DNA of 64,000 bases, from NCBI GenBank assembly GCA_041394885.1, contig JAWKHI010000005.1, positions 62,001 to 126,000 of the forward strand, given 5' to 3'. Source of the DNA: DSOI01 sp041394885 (GTDB lineage Bacteria > Acidobacteriota > Terriglobia > Bryobacterales > Bryobacteraceae). Shown here one piece after another: positions 54,462 through 64,000 of this stretch (the stretch's first letter is position 1; the number at the start of each line of letters is the position of its first letter). A program made the translations under genes and the position numbers. The notes under the pieces were generated by a model. The model did no database searches and had not been told where the DNA came from. It worked only from the letters and a program-made list of their open reading frames with translations.

Positions 54462-55135
54462 TTCGCAACTCCACCGTCTTGAAACATCCGGCGTTCCCGT
54501 ACATAGCGCCCATGGCGCTATTTCTCGTCTTCTTGGTGGTTGGCCACAGCCTCGGGTTGGGGATGTGGGAGTATCCGTTCCGGTTCCTGGTGCTCGCGGC
54601 CGTGCTTTGGCTTTGTTCGCGCCACGTGGTCAGCCTCGCCGTGAAGTCGTGGCTTGGCTCGATTGGGGTAGGCGTCGCGGTTTTCGTGATCTGGGTCGCG
54701 CCGGATCTGTTGTGGCCCGGCTACCGCTCTCACTGGATCTTCGAAAACCACCTTACCGGAGAGGTGGCGAGCTCATTTCCCGAACAGTATCGGGACTCGG
54801 TGCTTGCGTTGGTGTTCCGCTGCGCGCGGGCGGCGATTCTCGTTCCGATCATTGAGGAGATCTTCTGGCGCTCCTGGCTCATGCGCTGGCTGATCAAGCC
54901 CAACTTCGAAAGCGTTCCCCTCGGCACTTATCAGAGCCAGGCCTTCTGGATCACCGCCGTGCTTTTCGCGGTCGAGCACGGATCGTTTTGGGAGGTGGGT
55001 CTGATCGCTGGGGTGATCTACAACCTGTGGATGATCCGGACTCGCAGCCTGGGCGATTGCATCCTCGCCCACGCGGTGACCAACGGGATTCTTTCCGCCT
55101 ACGTCATCGCCGGCGGGCACTGGCAGTACTGGTAG
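54458..55135 (+). CDS. CAAX-type membrane protease, exosortase-associated group
   Basis: A 225-residue protein with about six membrane segments (PMALFLVFLVVGHSLGLGMW, FRFLVLAAVLWLCSRHVVSL, SIGVGVAVFVIWVAPDLLW). The catalytic EE motif is PIIEEIFWRSWLMRWLIKP, and further His/Asn residues lie in AVLFAVEHGSFWEVGLIAGV and LAHAVTNGILSAYV. This is the CAAX prenyl protease-related family (TIGR03008-like) found with PEP-CTERM genes. TTG 54458 overlaps the TPR stop; ATG 54512 is an alternative start. Confidence 0.85.
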   Translation: MIRNSTVLKHPAFPYIAPMALFLVFLVVGHSLGLGMWEYPFRFLVLAAVLWLCSRHVVSLAVKSWLGSIGVGVAVFVIWVAPDLLWPGYRSHWIFENHLTGEVASSFPEQYRDSVLALVFRCARAAILVPIIEEIFWRSWLMRWLIKPNFESVPLGTYQSQAFWITAVLFAVEHGSFWEVGLIAGVIYNLWMIRTRSLGDCILAHAVTNGILSAYVIAGGHWQYW

Positions 55136-55155
55136 CGCTATCATTCCCTTAGCCG

Positions 55156-56196
55156 ATGCCGCTGCTCATCCGCGGCGCCCGCCAGTTGATTACATTGCAG
55201 GGCGCCTCCGGGCCACGCCGGGGTTCGGGTCTTCGAGACCTACGCATCATCGCCGATGGCGCCATTCTCACCCGGGAAGGCCGCATCGAGCAGGTTGGCC
55301 AGACGCGCCGGCTCGAGCGATTGGCCGCGGCGCGGAACGCGGACGTGGTGGAGGCCGCGGGCCGCGTGGTGATGCCCGCGTTTGTCGACGCGATCACCAG
55401 GCCACTTGCCGGTCCGCCGTTTGTGCCCCTCGAGACAGCCCACAACATCGTTCGCGGATTCTCATTCCACCGGATGGAACAGGAGACCCTCCGCCGCTTG
55501 TCGATCTTCGCGCGGTACGGCACGGTGACGCTCGGCGCCGGTTGCGGGTATGGAGGGGACGAAACCCTTGAGGCGAAGGCCCTTCGCGTCTTCGGCGGGC
55601 TCGATGGACGACCGCTGCGCGTGGTGCCCCAGTATCACTTCCTGGCCCCGGGCCTGTCGCTTTCGCCCGCTTGGCTGGCTCGTATCCGCGAAAAGCGGCT
55701 TGCTGCCGCACTCGCCTCGCCCGATCCGGACCTCTGCGCAAGATCCGAAGAGGCCGGATTGGCCGCAATCCGCCTCGCTTCCGCTTCGGCGTTGGCCTCC
55801 GGCGTCCACATCCTCCTACCCGGCGAAGCCTACCATGGCGGCTGCCCGTACCCGCCGGCGCGGCAGTGGATCGAACAGGACCGCCCGGTGGCGCTGTCCA
55901 CCGGGTACGATCCGCGGATTAGCCCCATCGCGAGTATGCCGATGATCCTCTCGCTCGCCTGCACACAGATGAAGCTGACGGCGGAGGAAGCCATCGCCGC
56001 GGCCACCATCAACGCCGCCCATGCCCTCGGCCTCGCCGGCGAGTGCGGATCGCTCGAAACGGGCAAAGCCGCCGATCTGGTGATGCTTCACTGCGGAGAC
56101 TATCGCGAGGCCCCCTGGTTTGCGGGCTACAATCCGGTGGCGCTCTCCATCCGCAACGGGAAGCCCGTGGACCTGAGACAATTTGCCAGATGCTGA
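55156..56196 (+). CDS. HutI-like amidohydrolase without visible metal ligands
   Basis: A 346-residue protein. The amidohydrolase fold is clear (PLLIRGARQLITL, GRIEQVGQTRRLE, AGRVVMPAFVDAITRPLAG, MKLTAEEAIAAATINAAHAL, GSLETGKAADLVML). HutI has FVDPHTH; here the same place reads FVDAITR, so both metal-binding His are gone. The later Asp of the TD motif is also replaced (ALSTGYDPR). The middle is shorter than in HutI (about 400 residues usual). It overlaps the ftcD start by seven bases, so a histidine-breakdown origin is likely, but catalysis of the normal type is doubtful. Confidence 0.75.
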   Translation: MPLLIRGARQLITLQGASGPRRGSGLRDLRIIADGAILTREGRIEQVGQTRRLERLAAARNADVVEAAGRVVMPAFVDAITRPLAGPPFVPLETAHNIVRGFSFHRMEQETLRRLSIFARYGTVTLGAGCGYGGDETLEAKALRVFGGLDGRPLRVVPQYHFLAPGLSLSPAWLARIREKRLAAALASPDPDLCARSEEAGLAAIRLASASALASGVHILLPGEAYHGGCPYPPARQWIEQDRPVALSTGYDPRISPIASMPMILSLACTQMKLTAEEAIAAATINAAHALGLAGECGSLETGKAADLVMLHCGDYREAPWFAGYNPVALSIRNGKPVDLRQFARC

Positions 56197-57047
56197 TCGA
56201 AGCCGTCCCCAACTTTTCCGGCGACCCCACGCCGATGGTGGAAGCCATCGGCGCCGTGAGCGGAGCCGCCGTGCTCGACCATAGCTTTGACCGCGATCAC
56301 AACCGTTCCGTCATTACCTGCGCCGGGCCGCCGGACGCGATTCTCGAGGCTTCCTTGAGAGCCGCCGCGCGCGCCGTCGAGACCATTGACCTCCGGCGTC
56401 ACCGCGGCGTGCATCCCCGCATCGGCGCCCTTGACGTGCTACCGTTCGTTCCACTCCAAGGCGCCCGGCTGGATGACTGCGCTGCCTTGGCCGTGGAGGC
56501 GGGCCACCGGTTGTGGCGGCAACTGGCGATTCCGGTCTACCTCTACGAGGCCGCGGCGCGCCGGGAGGAATGCAGGAACCTGTCCGAGGTCCGCCGGCGC
56601 GCGCCCGGGCTGCCCCCCGACATCGGGGGACCGGCGCCTCACCCCACAGCTGGCGCAACGGCCGTGGGCGCGCGGCCGTTTCTGGTCGCCTTCAACGTCA
56701 ATCTGAAATCCGGCAACGTGGCGGCGGCCAAGGCGATCGCGGCCAAGGTCCGCGAAACAGGCGGAGGATTGGCGCGCGTGAAAGCGCTCGGACTCGAAAT
56801 CGCCTCGCGTGGAATTGCGCAAGTTTCGATGAACCTCACCGACTTCACGGTCACCTCCGTGGCCGCCGTCTTCGATGCGGTGGAGCGGGAAGCGCGGTCG
56901 CTCGGTCTGGAAGTTTTGGAAAGCGAACTGATCGGACTGGCACCCAGGGCCGCCATCGATGAGGCCGTCGCCCGGCACACGCGCATCGGCGGCTGGAACC
57001 CATCCCGGATTCTTGAAAACAGGCTGGCCCAATGCGGGCTCCGATAG
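56190..57047 (+). CDS. ftcD: Glutamate formimidoyltransferase
   Basis: A 285-residue protein. Blocks MLIEAVPNFSGDPTPMVEAI, GAAVLDHSFDRDHNRSVITC, HRGVHPRIGALDVLPFVPLQ, and RPFLVAFNVNLKSGNVAAAK belong to the formiminotransferase domain, which transfers the formimino group of N-formimino-glutamate to tetrahydrofolate in histidine degradation. The cyclodeaminase domain is absent, as in many bacteria. The ATG lies inside the end of the HutI-like gene (7-base overlap). No hutH or hutU is in the window. Confidence 0.92.
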   Translation: MLIEAVPNFSGDPTPMVEAIGAVSGAAVLDHSFDRDHNRSVITCAGPPDAILEASLRAAARAVETIDLRRHRGVHPRIGALDVLPFVPLQGARLDDCAALAVEAGHRLWRQLAIPVYLYEAAARREECRNLSEVRRRAPGLPPDIGGPAPHPTAGATAVGARPFLVAFNVNLKSGNVAAAKAIAAKVRETGGGLARVKALGLEIASRGIAQVSMNLTDFTVTSVAAVFDAVEREARSLGLEVLESELIGLAPRAAIDEAVARHTRIGGWNPSRILENRLAQCGLR

Positions 57048-57050
57048 CGG

Positions 57051-58070
57051 CTAGTCGGTGGCGAAGCCGTGCTGCTTGCGGTGGTGTGGACCGTCGTAGA
57101 ACTTGGTTGACTTGAACATTTCGTGGCGTCCGTCTCCGGCGACGTCCTTCACGCGATTGCGCAGCGCTTCCATTTCGGAATTCGACATCGGCTTGAAGTT
57201 GCGAGCCATCTTAACGTCATCCTGCAACTGCCGCATCGACGTGATACCTACCACTTGCGTCGTCACCGGGATGCTCAGCGAGTAACGGTAGCACTGGTCG
57301 GCGGTGAGGCCCAGTTCCTCTATCAGGCGGCCCTGGGTGGCGCCGCCGGCAAGCCCCTTCATCCCGATGACGCCGACGTCTTTCTTCAGGCACACCGGCA
57401 CTACCTGCTTCTGAAAGCTGCGGTAGAAGGCGTCGCACACGTTGATAGGCATCTGGGCCGTGTCCCAGGCGTGCGGCTTGCCAAGCATCTTCAAATGGAT
57501 GAGCGGATCCTTGTGGCCCGTGAATCCGATGTAGCGGACCTTGCCCTGCTTCTTCGCCTCGAGCGCCGCTTTCAATCCGCCCTTCTCGAAAACCCAGTCC
57601 GGATCGTTGTCATAGACCATTTCGTGAAACTGCCATAGGTCCAGATGGTCCGTCTTCAGGCGGCGGAGGCTTTCCTCCAGATCCCGCATGGACCCGGCAT
57701 AGTCGCGTTCGCAGTTCTTGGTCATCAGGAAAACCTTCGAACGTTTGTTGTCCATCGAAAGGGCTTTGCCCATCACTTCTTCCGAGTGGCCATCGTGATA
57801 ATCCCAGGCATTATCGAAGAAGGTGAGCCCTTCGTCGATGGCGGCGTGCATGATGCGGACGGCTTCGTTGTCGTCTTTCACAGAGCCGATGTGCCAGCCG
57901 CCGAGACACAGGATGGAAACTTTCTCGCCCGTCCGGCCCAGGCGGCGCTGCGGTAACCCGGTGCCCGATGCGGGCGTGGTTTGCGCGATCACCTGCTCCG
58001 CCAAGGCCGCGGCCGACACGGCCTGCGTGGCTGTTTTCATGAAGTCTCTGCGGGAAGAATTCTCTTGCAT
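57051..58070 (-). CDS. Aldo/keto reductase with twin-arginine leader
   Basis: A 339-residue oxidoreductase. The leader SSRRDFMKTATQAVSAAALA is a good Tat signal, so the enzyme is probably exported after folding with its cofactor. The barrel has FFDNAWDYHDGHSEEVMGKA (Asp, Tyr), VFLMTKNCERDY (Lys) and LDLWQFHEMVYDN (His). GVIGMKGLAGGATQG and VVGITSMRQLQDDVKMARNF lie in the cofactor half. Such exported AKRs are common in acidobacteria and planctomycetes. Substrate unknown. Convergent with ftcD; starts 60 bases from the divergent DUF362 gene. Confidence 0.92.
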   Translation of the reverse strand: MQENSSRRDFMKTATQAVSAAALAEQVIAQTTPASGTGLPQRRLGRTGEKVSILCLGGWHIGSVKDDNEAVRIMHAAIDEGLTFFDNAWDYHDGHSEEVMGKALSMDNKRSKVFLMTKNCERDYAGSMRDLEESLRRLKTDHLDLWQFHEMVYDNDPDWVFEKGGLKAALEAKKQGKVRYIGFTGHKDPLIHLKMLGKPHAWDTAQMPINVCDAFYRSFQKQVVPVCLKKDVGVIGMKGLAGGATQGRLIEELGLTADQCYRYSLSIPVTTQVVGITSMRQLQDDVKMARNFKPMSNSEMEALRNRVKDVAGDGRHEMFKSTKFYDGPHHRKQHGFATD

Positions 58071-58130
58071 CGTGTTTCTCCTGCCGGATCGCCGGTTGCG
58101 GTCGGCCGTCTTCGATTCTACCCTTAAGTC

Positions 58131-59270
58131 ATGCCTGTGATGCCATCGGATCGTTTTGCTCCTTGCGCCTACACGCGGCGCCGCCTGCTTCGGAGTTCCG
58201 CCGCCGGCCTGGCGGCTCTCGCGCTCAACGCGCAGACTTCGTCGAAAACGGATGCGTCCCGACTAGCGATGCCCGGGCTCTACAGAGGCAAGGTTGTGGC
58301 GGTGCACCACCCGGCTTCGATCGCCGGGGGGAGGTTCGGAGCGGAGCCCATCCGCCAGATGATCAACGCCGGGATGACGCGGCTCACGGGCGCTCCCGAT
58401 GCAACCGCGGCCTGGAAGCAATTCGTGGAGCCGGGCGATGTGGTCGGCATCAAGGTGAATCCGGTGGGCGCGCCGCACGTGATGTCGAGCCCGGAAGTGC
58501 TGCGCGAGATCATAGCCGGACTCGAGTCGGCGGGGGTGAAGCCGCGGGACATCGTGGTCTACGACCGCTATCGCCGCCAGTTCCTGAATGCCGGTTTCGA
58601 CAAGTGGCTGCCGGAGAAGGTCCGATGGTCTTTCGCCACCGAGGACTACGACAACATCCAACATTCCATCGACGGCTACGATCCGGACCACTATCTCGAC
58701 ATGGCGCTGACGCATCCCGGCTTCGATTCCAGTAACCTCACCGCGCGGCGTTCCTATGCCGCGCGATTCATTACCCGGGAAGTGAACAAGCTGATCAATC
58801 TGCCTCTACTGAAGGATCATCAGTCCGCCGGGGTGACGCTCGCGCTGAAAAACCTTTCCCACGGGTTGGTGAACAACGTGAGCCGCAGCCATTCAAGCAA
58901 GACGCTCAATGCCTGCGGATCGTTCATCCCGGCGGTGGTGTCGATGCCCGTGATCCGCAACAAGGCAATCCTCCACGTGATGGATGGAATCAAGGCGCTC
59001 TACCACGGCGGACCCGGCGCACGTCCCGAATTCGTGTGGGAACACAAAACCATGTACTTCGCCACCGATCCCGTGGCGCTCGATCACATCGGATGGGAGG
59101 AGATCGACAAAAAGCGCGCCGCGGCCGGGATGCCGGCGATCGCACTGGACCGTCCCGATAAATTCTCTACGTTTCTGAGCCGGCAGCCGGAACATGTCGA
59201 AATCGCCGGAGCCCTCGGGCTGGGGGAGTGGGACCGTGAAAAGATCCGTCTGGACCCGGTGAGCCTCTGA
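58131..59270 (+). CDS. DUF362 domain-containing protein
   Basis: A 379-residue protein with a Tat-like leader (CAYTRRRLLRSSAAGLAALA). The DUF362 domain follows: GRFGAEPIRQMINAGMTRLT, VEPGDVVGIKVNPVGAPHVM, NKLINLPLLKDHQSAGVTLA, LKNLSHGLVNNVSRSH, ATDPVALDHIGWEEIDKKRA. DUF362 proteins often carry iron-sulfur clusters, but no Cys cluster motif is seen here. Function unknown. The next gene starts 81 bases after its stop. Confidence 0.9.
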   Translation: MPVMPSDRFAPCAYTRRRLLRSSAAGLAALALNAQTSSKTDASRLAMPGLYRGKVVAVHHPASIAGGRFGAEPIRQMINAGMTRLTGAPDATAAWKQFVEPGDVVGIKVNPVGAPHVMSSPEVLREIIAGLESAGVKPRDIVVYDRYRRQFLNAGFDKWLPEKVRWSFATEDYDNIQHSIDGYDPDHYLDMALTHPGFDSSNLTARRSYAARFITREVNKLINLPLLKDHQSAGVTLALKNLSHGLVNNVSRSHSSKTLNACGSFIPAVVSMPVIRNKAILHVMDGIKALYHGGPGARPEFVWEHKTMYFATDPVALDHIGWEEIDKKRAAAGMPAIALDRPDKFSTFLSRQPEHVEIAGALGLGEWDREKIRLDPVSL

Positions 59271-59351
59271 GAGTGCAATCGCCAACCCACTTTGCCTGGA
59301 ACGGGAACCCCGTTGACGGCGTAGTATAAGAAGTAGCTTAGGAGGCTGAAA

Positions 59352-60332
59352 TTGCGCTTCGGAGAATACCACCGCGTTGTTGCGCTCATTACTTTGGCGG
59401 GATCCCTTTTTGCGCCGGCTTGGGCGCTGGATCCGGCACTGGCCCGGCTCGCCACCCCGGATGCCGCCATGGTCACCGGGATCCAGGTTTCCGCGATCCG
59501 CGATTCGTCTTTCGGCCGGTTTCTTCTGGAGCGAATGTCGGCTTCGGACTCGCGTTTCGAGCGGGTCTTCCGCCTGACGGGTTTCGATCCCCGGCGCGAT
59601 CTCGAGGAGATTCTGATCGTCGCCGATACCCTTGGCGATCAGGGCGAGGCGAAGGGCCCAGCGGCGGCGCTGCAGGGCACCGGCATCGTAGCCGCCAAAG
59701 GCAGATTCAATGAAGCCCTGTGGACGGAGTTGGTGGCCAACCACGGTGCCGTTACAGCGTACCAGGGCCACAAGCTGCTGGGCGATGGCCGCTCCGATAC
59801 GGCGGCGGTCTTTCTCGACGGCATCTTCGTCACCGGACGCAGCGCGGATGTCAAGAAACTGATCGACAAGCAGGGCGCGCCCGGCAATGGTGCGGGCGCT
59901 TTGTTGACGCGGATCGAAACCTTGAGCGCGAGCCACCACGTATGGGTGCTCACCAATGGATCGCCGTCCCGATTTGCCGGGGCGTTGCCGGGAGCAAGCC
60001 GCAACATGCGGTCCGCGTTGAGCGGCGCCGTTCTGCAAGGGATCACCGATGTGGCCTTTGGCATGCGGTTCGGAGACCAAGTCGTCATCGCCGGCGAGGC
60101 CACCACGCGAACCGCGGAGGACGCCAAGGCGCTCGCCGATGTGGCCCGATTTTTCGCCGACATGGTCAAGTCCAACGGGACCGCGCCCGGGGGGCTGACG
60201 AATCTCCTCCTCTCGCTCAACTTGAAGCCGGAGGGCAACCAGCTCCGGTTTTCCATGAGCGCGCCCCAACGCGACATCGAACGGTTGTTCGATAGCGGCC
60301 GTGCGCTGATTCGGCCCGTGTCGCTGCACTAG
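59352..60332 (+). CDS. Exported protein of unknown function
   Basis: A 326-residue protein; TTG 59352 is preceded by AGGAGG at 59340 and gives a signal peptide (VVALITLAGSLFAPAWAL). The body has two similar alpha/beta halves (MVTGIQVSAIRDSSFGRFLL, EEILIVADTLGD, TGIVAAKGRFNEALWTELVA, AVFLDGIFVTGRSADVKKLI, LQGITDVAFGMRFGDQVVIA). No family is recognised. Similar proteins in acidobacteria are usually hypothetical. No operon partner is evident. Confidence 0.75.
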   Translation: MRFGEYHRVVALITLAGSLFAPAWALDPALARLATPDAAMVTGIQVSAIRDSSFGRFLLERMSASDSRFERVFRLTGFDPRRDLEEILIVADTLGDQGEAKGPAAALQGTGIVAAKGRFNEALWTELVANHGAVTAYQGHKLLGDGRSDTAAVFLDGIFVTGRSADVKKLIDKQGAPGNGAGALLTRIETLSASHHVWVLTNGSPSRFAGALPGASRNMRSALSGAVLQGITDVAFGMRFGDQVVIAGEATTRTAEDAKALADVARFFADMVKSNGTAPGGLTNLLLSLNLKPEGNQLRFSMSAPQRDIERLFDSGRALIRPVSLH

Positions 60333-60366
60333 CATCCGCTCCCCGCGCTAAGCTAGTCGATTCGCC

Positions 60367-61515
60367 ATGCGAATCACCTCTATAGTCGACGCCGTTGTCC
60401 CGATCCGTTCTGAAATCCGCAACGCCTACATCAGCTTTTCCGAGATGACGGCTTCCGCCGTCGCCATCCACACGGACTTGGGCGTCACCGGGTATGGATT
60501 CAATTCCAACGGCCGCTACGCGCAAAGCGGCATCCTGCGGGACCGCCTGATTCCCCGCCTCCGCAACGCCGACCCCGGCGCCCTGCTGGACGACACCGGT
60601 GCGAACTTCGACCCTGCCCGGGCCTGGGACATCATGATGGCCAACGAAAAGCCTGGCGGCCATGGCGAGCGAAGCGTGGCCGCGGGTGTGCTCGATATGG
60701 CGTTTTGGGACCTCGCCGCGAAACTCGAAAACCGTCCGCTGGCGCAACTGCTGGCGGCGCGCTACGGGTCCGGCGAGGCGGCCACTTCCGTCTACGTCTA
60801 CGCCGCCGGCGGCTACTACTATCCCGGTAAGGACGTACCTTTGCTGGTGGAGGAGATGCGCCGCTATCTCGATCTCGGCTACGACACGGTGAAAATCAAG
60901 ATCGGCGGCGCCACCCTCGAGGAAGACCGCGAGCGGATCGAGGCTGTTCTCGCGTTGCTCGATGGCCGGCGGCAACTGGCGGTGGACGCCAACGGCCGCT
61001 TCGATCTGGAAACCGCGCTCGCCTACGCCGAGGCGCTCAATGAGTATCCGCTGAAGTGGTATGAGGAACCGTGCGATCCGCTGGACTATGAGATTCACGC
61101 CGAAGTGGCGGCCGCGTCCCGCAATCCCATCGCCACCGGAGAGAACCTGTTCTCCATGCAGGACGCGCGCAATCTGGCGCGCTATGGCGGCCTCGATCCC
61201 GATCGGGACTACCTGCAGATGGATCCCGCCCTCAGCTACGGCCTGGTCGAGTATCTGCGCATGCTCGACGCCATCGGCGAATACGGATGGTCGCCGGCGC
61301 GATGCATTCCCCACGGCGGACATCAGTTCGCGCTGCATCTGGCCGCGGGCCTCGGTCTGCACGGCAACGAATCGTATCCCGGCGTGTTCCAACCATTCGG
61401 AGGCTTTGCCGACGGAGTGCCGGTGGAGAATGGGCGGGTGGCGATTCCCAGCGCGCCCGGCATCGGCATCGAGGCGAAGGAGAATCTCTACGATGTTTTC
61501 AAGGACCTCCGATGA
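60367..61515 (+). CDS. Enolase-superfamily enzyme, D(-)-tartrate-dehydratase-like
   Basis: A 382-residue TIM-barrel enzyme. The KxK pair is TVKIKIGGATLEEDRERIEA; metal ligands are QLAVDANGRFDLETAL (Asp), LKWYEEPCDPLDYEIH (Glu) and IATGENLFSMQDARNL (Glu). The acid His is in RCIPHGGHQFALHLAAGLGL. The last part (NESYPGVFQPFGGFADGVPV, APGIGIEAKENLYDVF) resembles D(-)-tartrate dehydratase. It probably dehydrates a sugar acid. Coupled by an ATGA overlap to the amidohydrolase gene, suggesting a small catabolic pair. Confidence 0.88.
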   Translation: MRITSIVDAVVPIRSEIRNAYISFSEMTASAVAIHTDLGVTGYGFNSNGRYAQSGILRDRLIPRLRNADPGALLDDTGANFDPARAWDIMMANEKPGGHGERSVAAGVLDMAFWDLAAKLENRPLAQLLAARYGSGEAATSVYVYAAGGYYYPGKDVPLLVEEMRRYLDLGYDTVKIKIGGATLEEDRERIEAVLALLDGRRQLAVDANGRFDLETALAYAEALNEYPLKWYEEPCDPLDYEIHAEVAAASRNPIATGENLFSMQDARNLARYGGLDPDRDYLQMDPALSYGLVEYLRMLDAIGEYGWSPARCIPHGGHQFALHLAAGLGLHGNESYPGVFQPFGGFADGVPVENGRVAIPSAPGIGIEAKENLYDVFKDLR

Positions 61516-62423
61516 ATACGCCTTGGGGTGAAATCGAGGTCGCCGACGCGCACGTCCACTTCTTCTCGCATCGCTTCTTTTCGCTGCTGGCGACTCAGAA
61601 ACGGGCCGGCCTCGGCGACGTGGAAAAGGCGCTCGGATGGCCGATGCCTCCCGAGCGTCCCGAGGATCTGGCCGCAATCTGGGCCGCGGAACTGGACCGC
61701 CATGCGGTGTCGCGTGCCGTGCTGATCGCCAGCCTACCCGGCGATATGGCCTCGGTGGCGGCGGCCGTGACGGCGCATCCGGACCGGTTCGACGGCTTCT
61801 TCTTCGTCGATCCCACCGCCCAGGGAGCCGTGGCCGCGGTGCATGCCGGGCTCGCCGCCGGGCTCCGCGGAATTTGTCTGTTTCCGGCTATGCACGCCTA
61901 CCCGATCGCCGGCCCTCGCGCGATCGCGGCGATCCAGGCCGCCTCGGAGCATCCTGGAACCATCGTGTTCGTTCATTGCGGCGCGTTGAGCGTCGGGGTC
62001 CGGAACAAGCTCGGGCTGCCGTCGCCGTTCGAGCTTCGCTATTCCAATCCGATGGACCTGCACTCCATCGCGCAGCGATTCGCCGGGACGCCTTTCGTGA
62101 TTCCGCACTTTGGCGCCGGCCTTTTTCGCGAGGCGCTCATGGTGGCCGATCTGTGCCCGAACGTCTACCTCGATACATCGAGCACGAACGGATGGATGCG
62201 ATATCAAAGCCCGGCGGTGACTCTGCGCGACGTGTATGCGCGGGCGCTCGACGTGGTTGGTCCGCGGCGGTTACTGTTCGGGACCGATTCGTCTTTCTTT
62301 CCTCGGGGCTGGCACAGCGCCGTTTACAGCGCGCAGGTGGAGGCGCTGGCGCAAGCGGGCGCGGATGCGGATGCGGCGCGTGCCGTGCTGGGCGGGAACC
62401 TGAGGCGAGTGCTCGGATCGCCG

Positions 62424-62435
<12 letters not shown>
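61512..62435 (+). CDS. Amidohydrolase family protein
   Basis: A 307-residue protein; ATG 61512 overlaps the upstream stop (ATGA), which settles the start. The TIM barrel carries VADAHVHFFSHRFFSLLATQ (HxH), IVFVHCGALSVGVRNK, FVIPHFGAGLFREALMVADL, and LLFGTDSSFFPRGWHSAVYS (Asp). This is the amidohydrolase_2 group, which includes lactonases and decarboxylases. As partner of a sugar-acid dehydratase-like enzyme it may act on a lactone or product of it. The last 12 bases overlap the convergent DUF1501 gene. Confidence 0.9.
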
Positions 62436-63842
<1,407 letters not shown>

Positions 63843-63847
63843 GGTGT

Positions 63848-64000
63848 TTATTCCTTCGTAATGGCTTCGTCCAGGGTCAGGATCATCGTGGCCACATTGG
63901 TCCACGCGGCCAGTTCAGCCGGCGATCGTGTCTCGGTTTTCGATTCGCCCGCGCGCAGCAGTTGTCCGGCGGCGGTGGGATCCGCGCTGTAGATCGCGCG
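63848..64000 (-). CDS. DUF1553-type protein, C-terminal end (partial)
   Basis: The last 50 codons before a TAA at 63848-63850 read DPTAAGQLLRAGE, then SPAELAAWTNVATMILTLDE and AITKE. This is the usual C-terminus of DUF1553 (PSD1-type) proteins. The start lies beyond the window. It precedes the DUF1501 gene by five bases, supporting the call from both sequence and context. Confidence 0.8.
   Translation of the reverse strand, partial: RAIYSADPTAAGQLLRAGESKTETRSPAELAAWTNVATMILTLDEAITKE

Noticed and set aside
58893..61677. Two long minus-strand frames opposite the DUF362, unknown and enolase-family genes
   Set aside because: Antisense shadows caused by high GC third positions; the plus-strand genes have full motif sets.

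Overview
The window looks like chromosome from an acidobacterium of the Solibacter/Bryobacter type. This is inferred from gene content only: high GC; secreted DUF1501, DUF1552, DUF1553 and DUF1592 proteins; TIGR03437-like C-terminal domains; many Tat-like or Sec leaders; and housekeeping genes (folD, coaE, ftcD) mixed with them. No rRNA, tRNA or insertion sequence was recognised.

Bases 1 to about 21,300 form a defence island. It starts with the end of an unknown gene, a small set of direct repeats, a hicB/hicA remnant, and an intact minus-strand operon of gerW, a DUF2953 gene and a small GerW-like gene. A long minus-strand operon follows (read from about 16.0 kb down to 3.06 kb): a SIR2-family protein, an unknown protein, an SMC/RecN-like ATPase, then all six type III-B CRISPR genes cmr1 to cmr6, and finally higB and higA. 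Starts and stops in this operon mostly overlap as ATGA. A second minus-strand operon (20.6 to 16.94 kb) carries a small membrane protein (gene A), a soluble unknown protein (gene B), a reverse transcriptase, cas1 and cas2. Two CRISPR arrays flank it and point outward: 16,331-16,716 reads leftward and 21,093-21,250 reads rightward. Their repeats are closely related and their leaders share blocks.

The genes from about 3.06 kb to 19.46 kb, plus hicA at 1 kb, are broken by many one-base insertions and deletions. The correct reading simply moves between frames, and domain motifs stay intact on both sides of each break. CRISPR repeats that should be identical show the same kind of indels. I therefore think most breaks are consensus errors in a poorly covered part of an assembly, although true decay cannot be excluded. 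Genes from 19.45 kb to the end are intact apart from one suspicious low-complexity spot near 49.9 kb. Frame-broken genes are given as pseudogene entries, with outer limits taken from the best start and stop.

From 21.3 kb to the end is an ordinary chromosomal stretch. It holds an ankyrin-repeat protein with a DUF1552/DUF1592 pair, an esterase, a PPOX-like flavoprotein, a MocR regulator, an APC transporter, folD, coaE, an HtrA-like protease, an AsmA-like protein, alkaline phosphatase, a sulfite-oxidase-like molybdoenzyme with a methyltransferase, an intradiol dioxygenase fused to an adhesion-like domain, a UvrC-half/Cho-like nuclease, two aldo/keto reductases, a universal stress protein, a YbaK protein, a 1,123-residue beta-propeller protein, a TPR lipoprotein coupled to a CAAX-type protease, a degenerate HutI-like protein coupled to ftcD, a DUF362 protein, a tartrate-dehydratase-like enzyme coupled to an amidohydrolase, and a DUF1553/DUF1501 pair cut by the window end.

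The points most worth attention are the SIR2/unknown/SMC block joined to cmr1, and genes A and B joined to the RT-cas1-cas2 adaptation operon.
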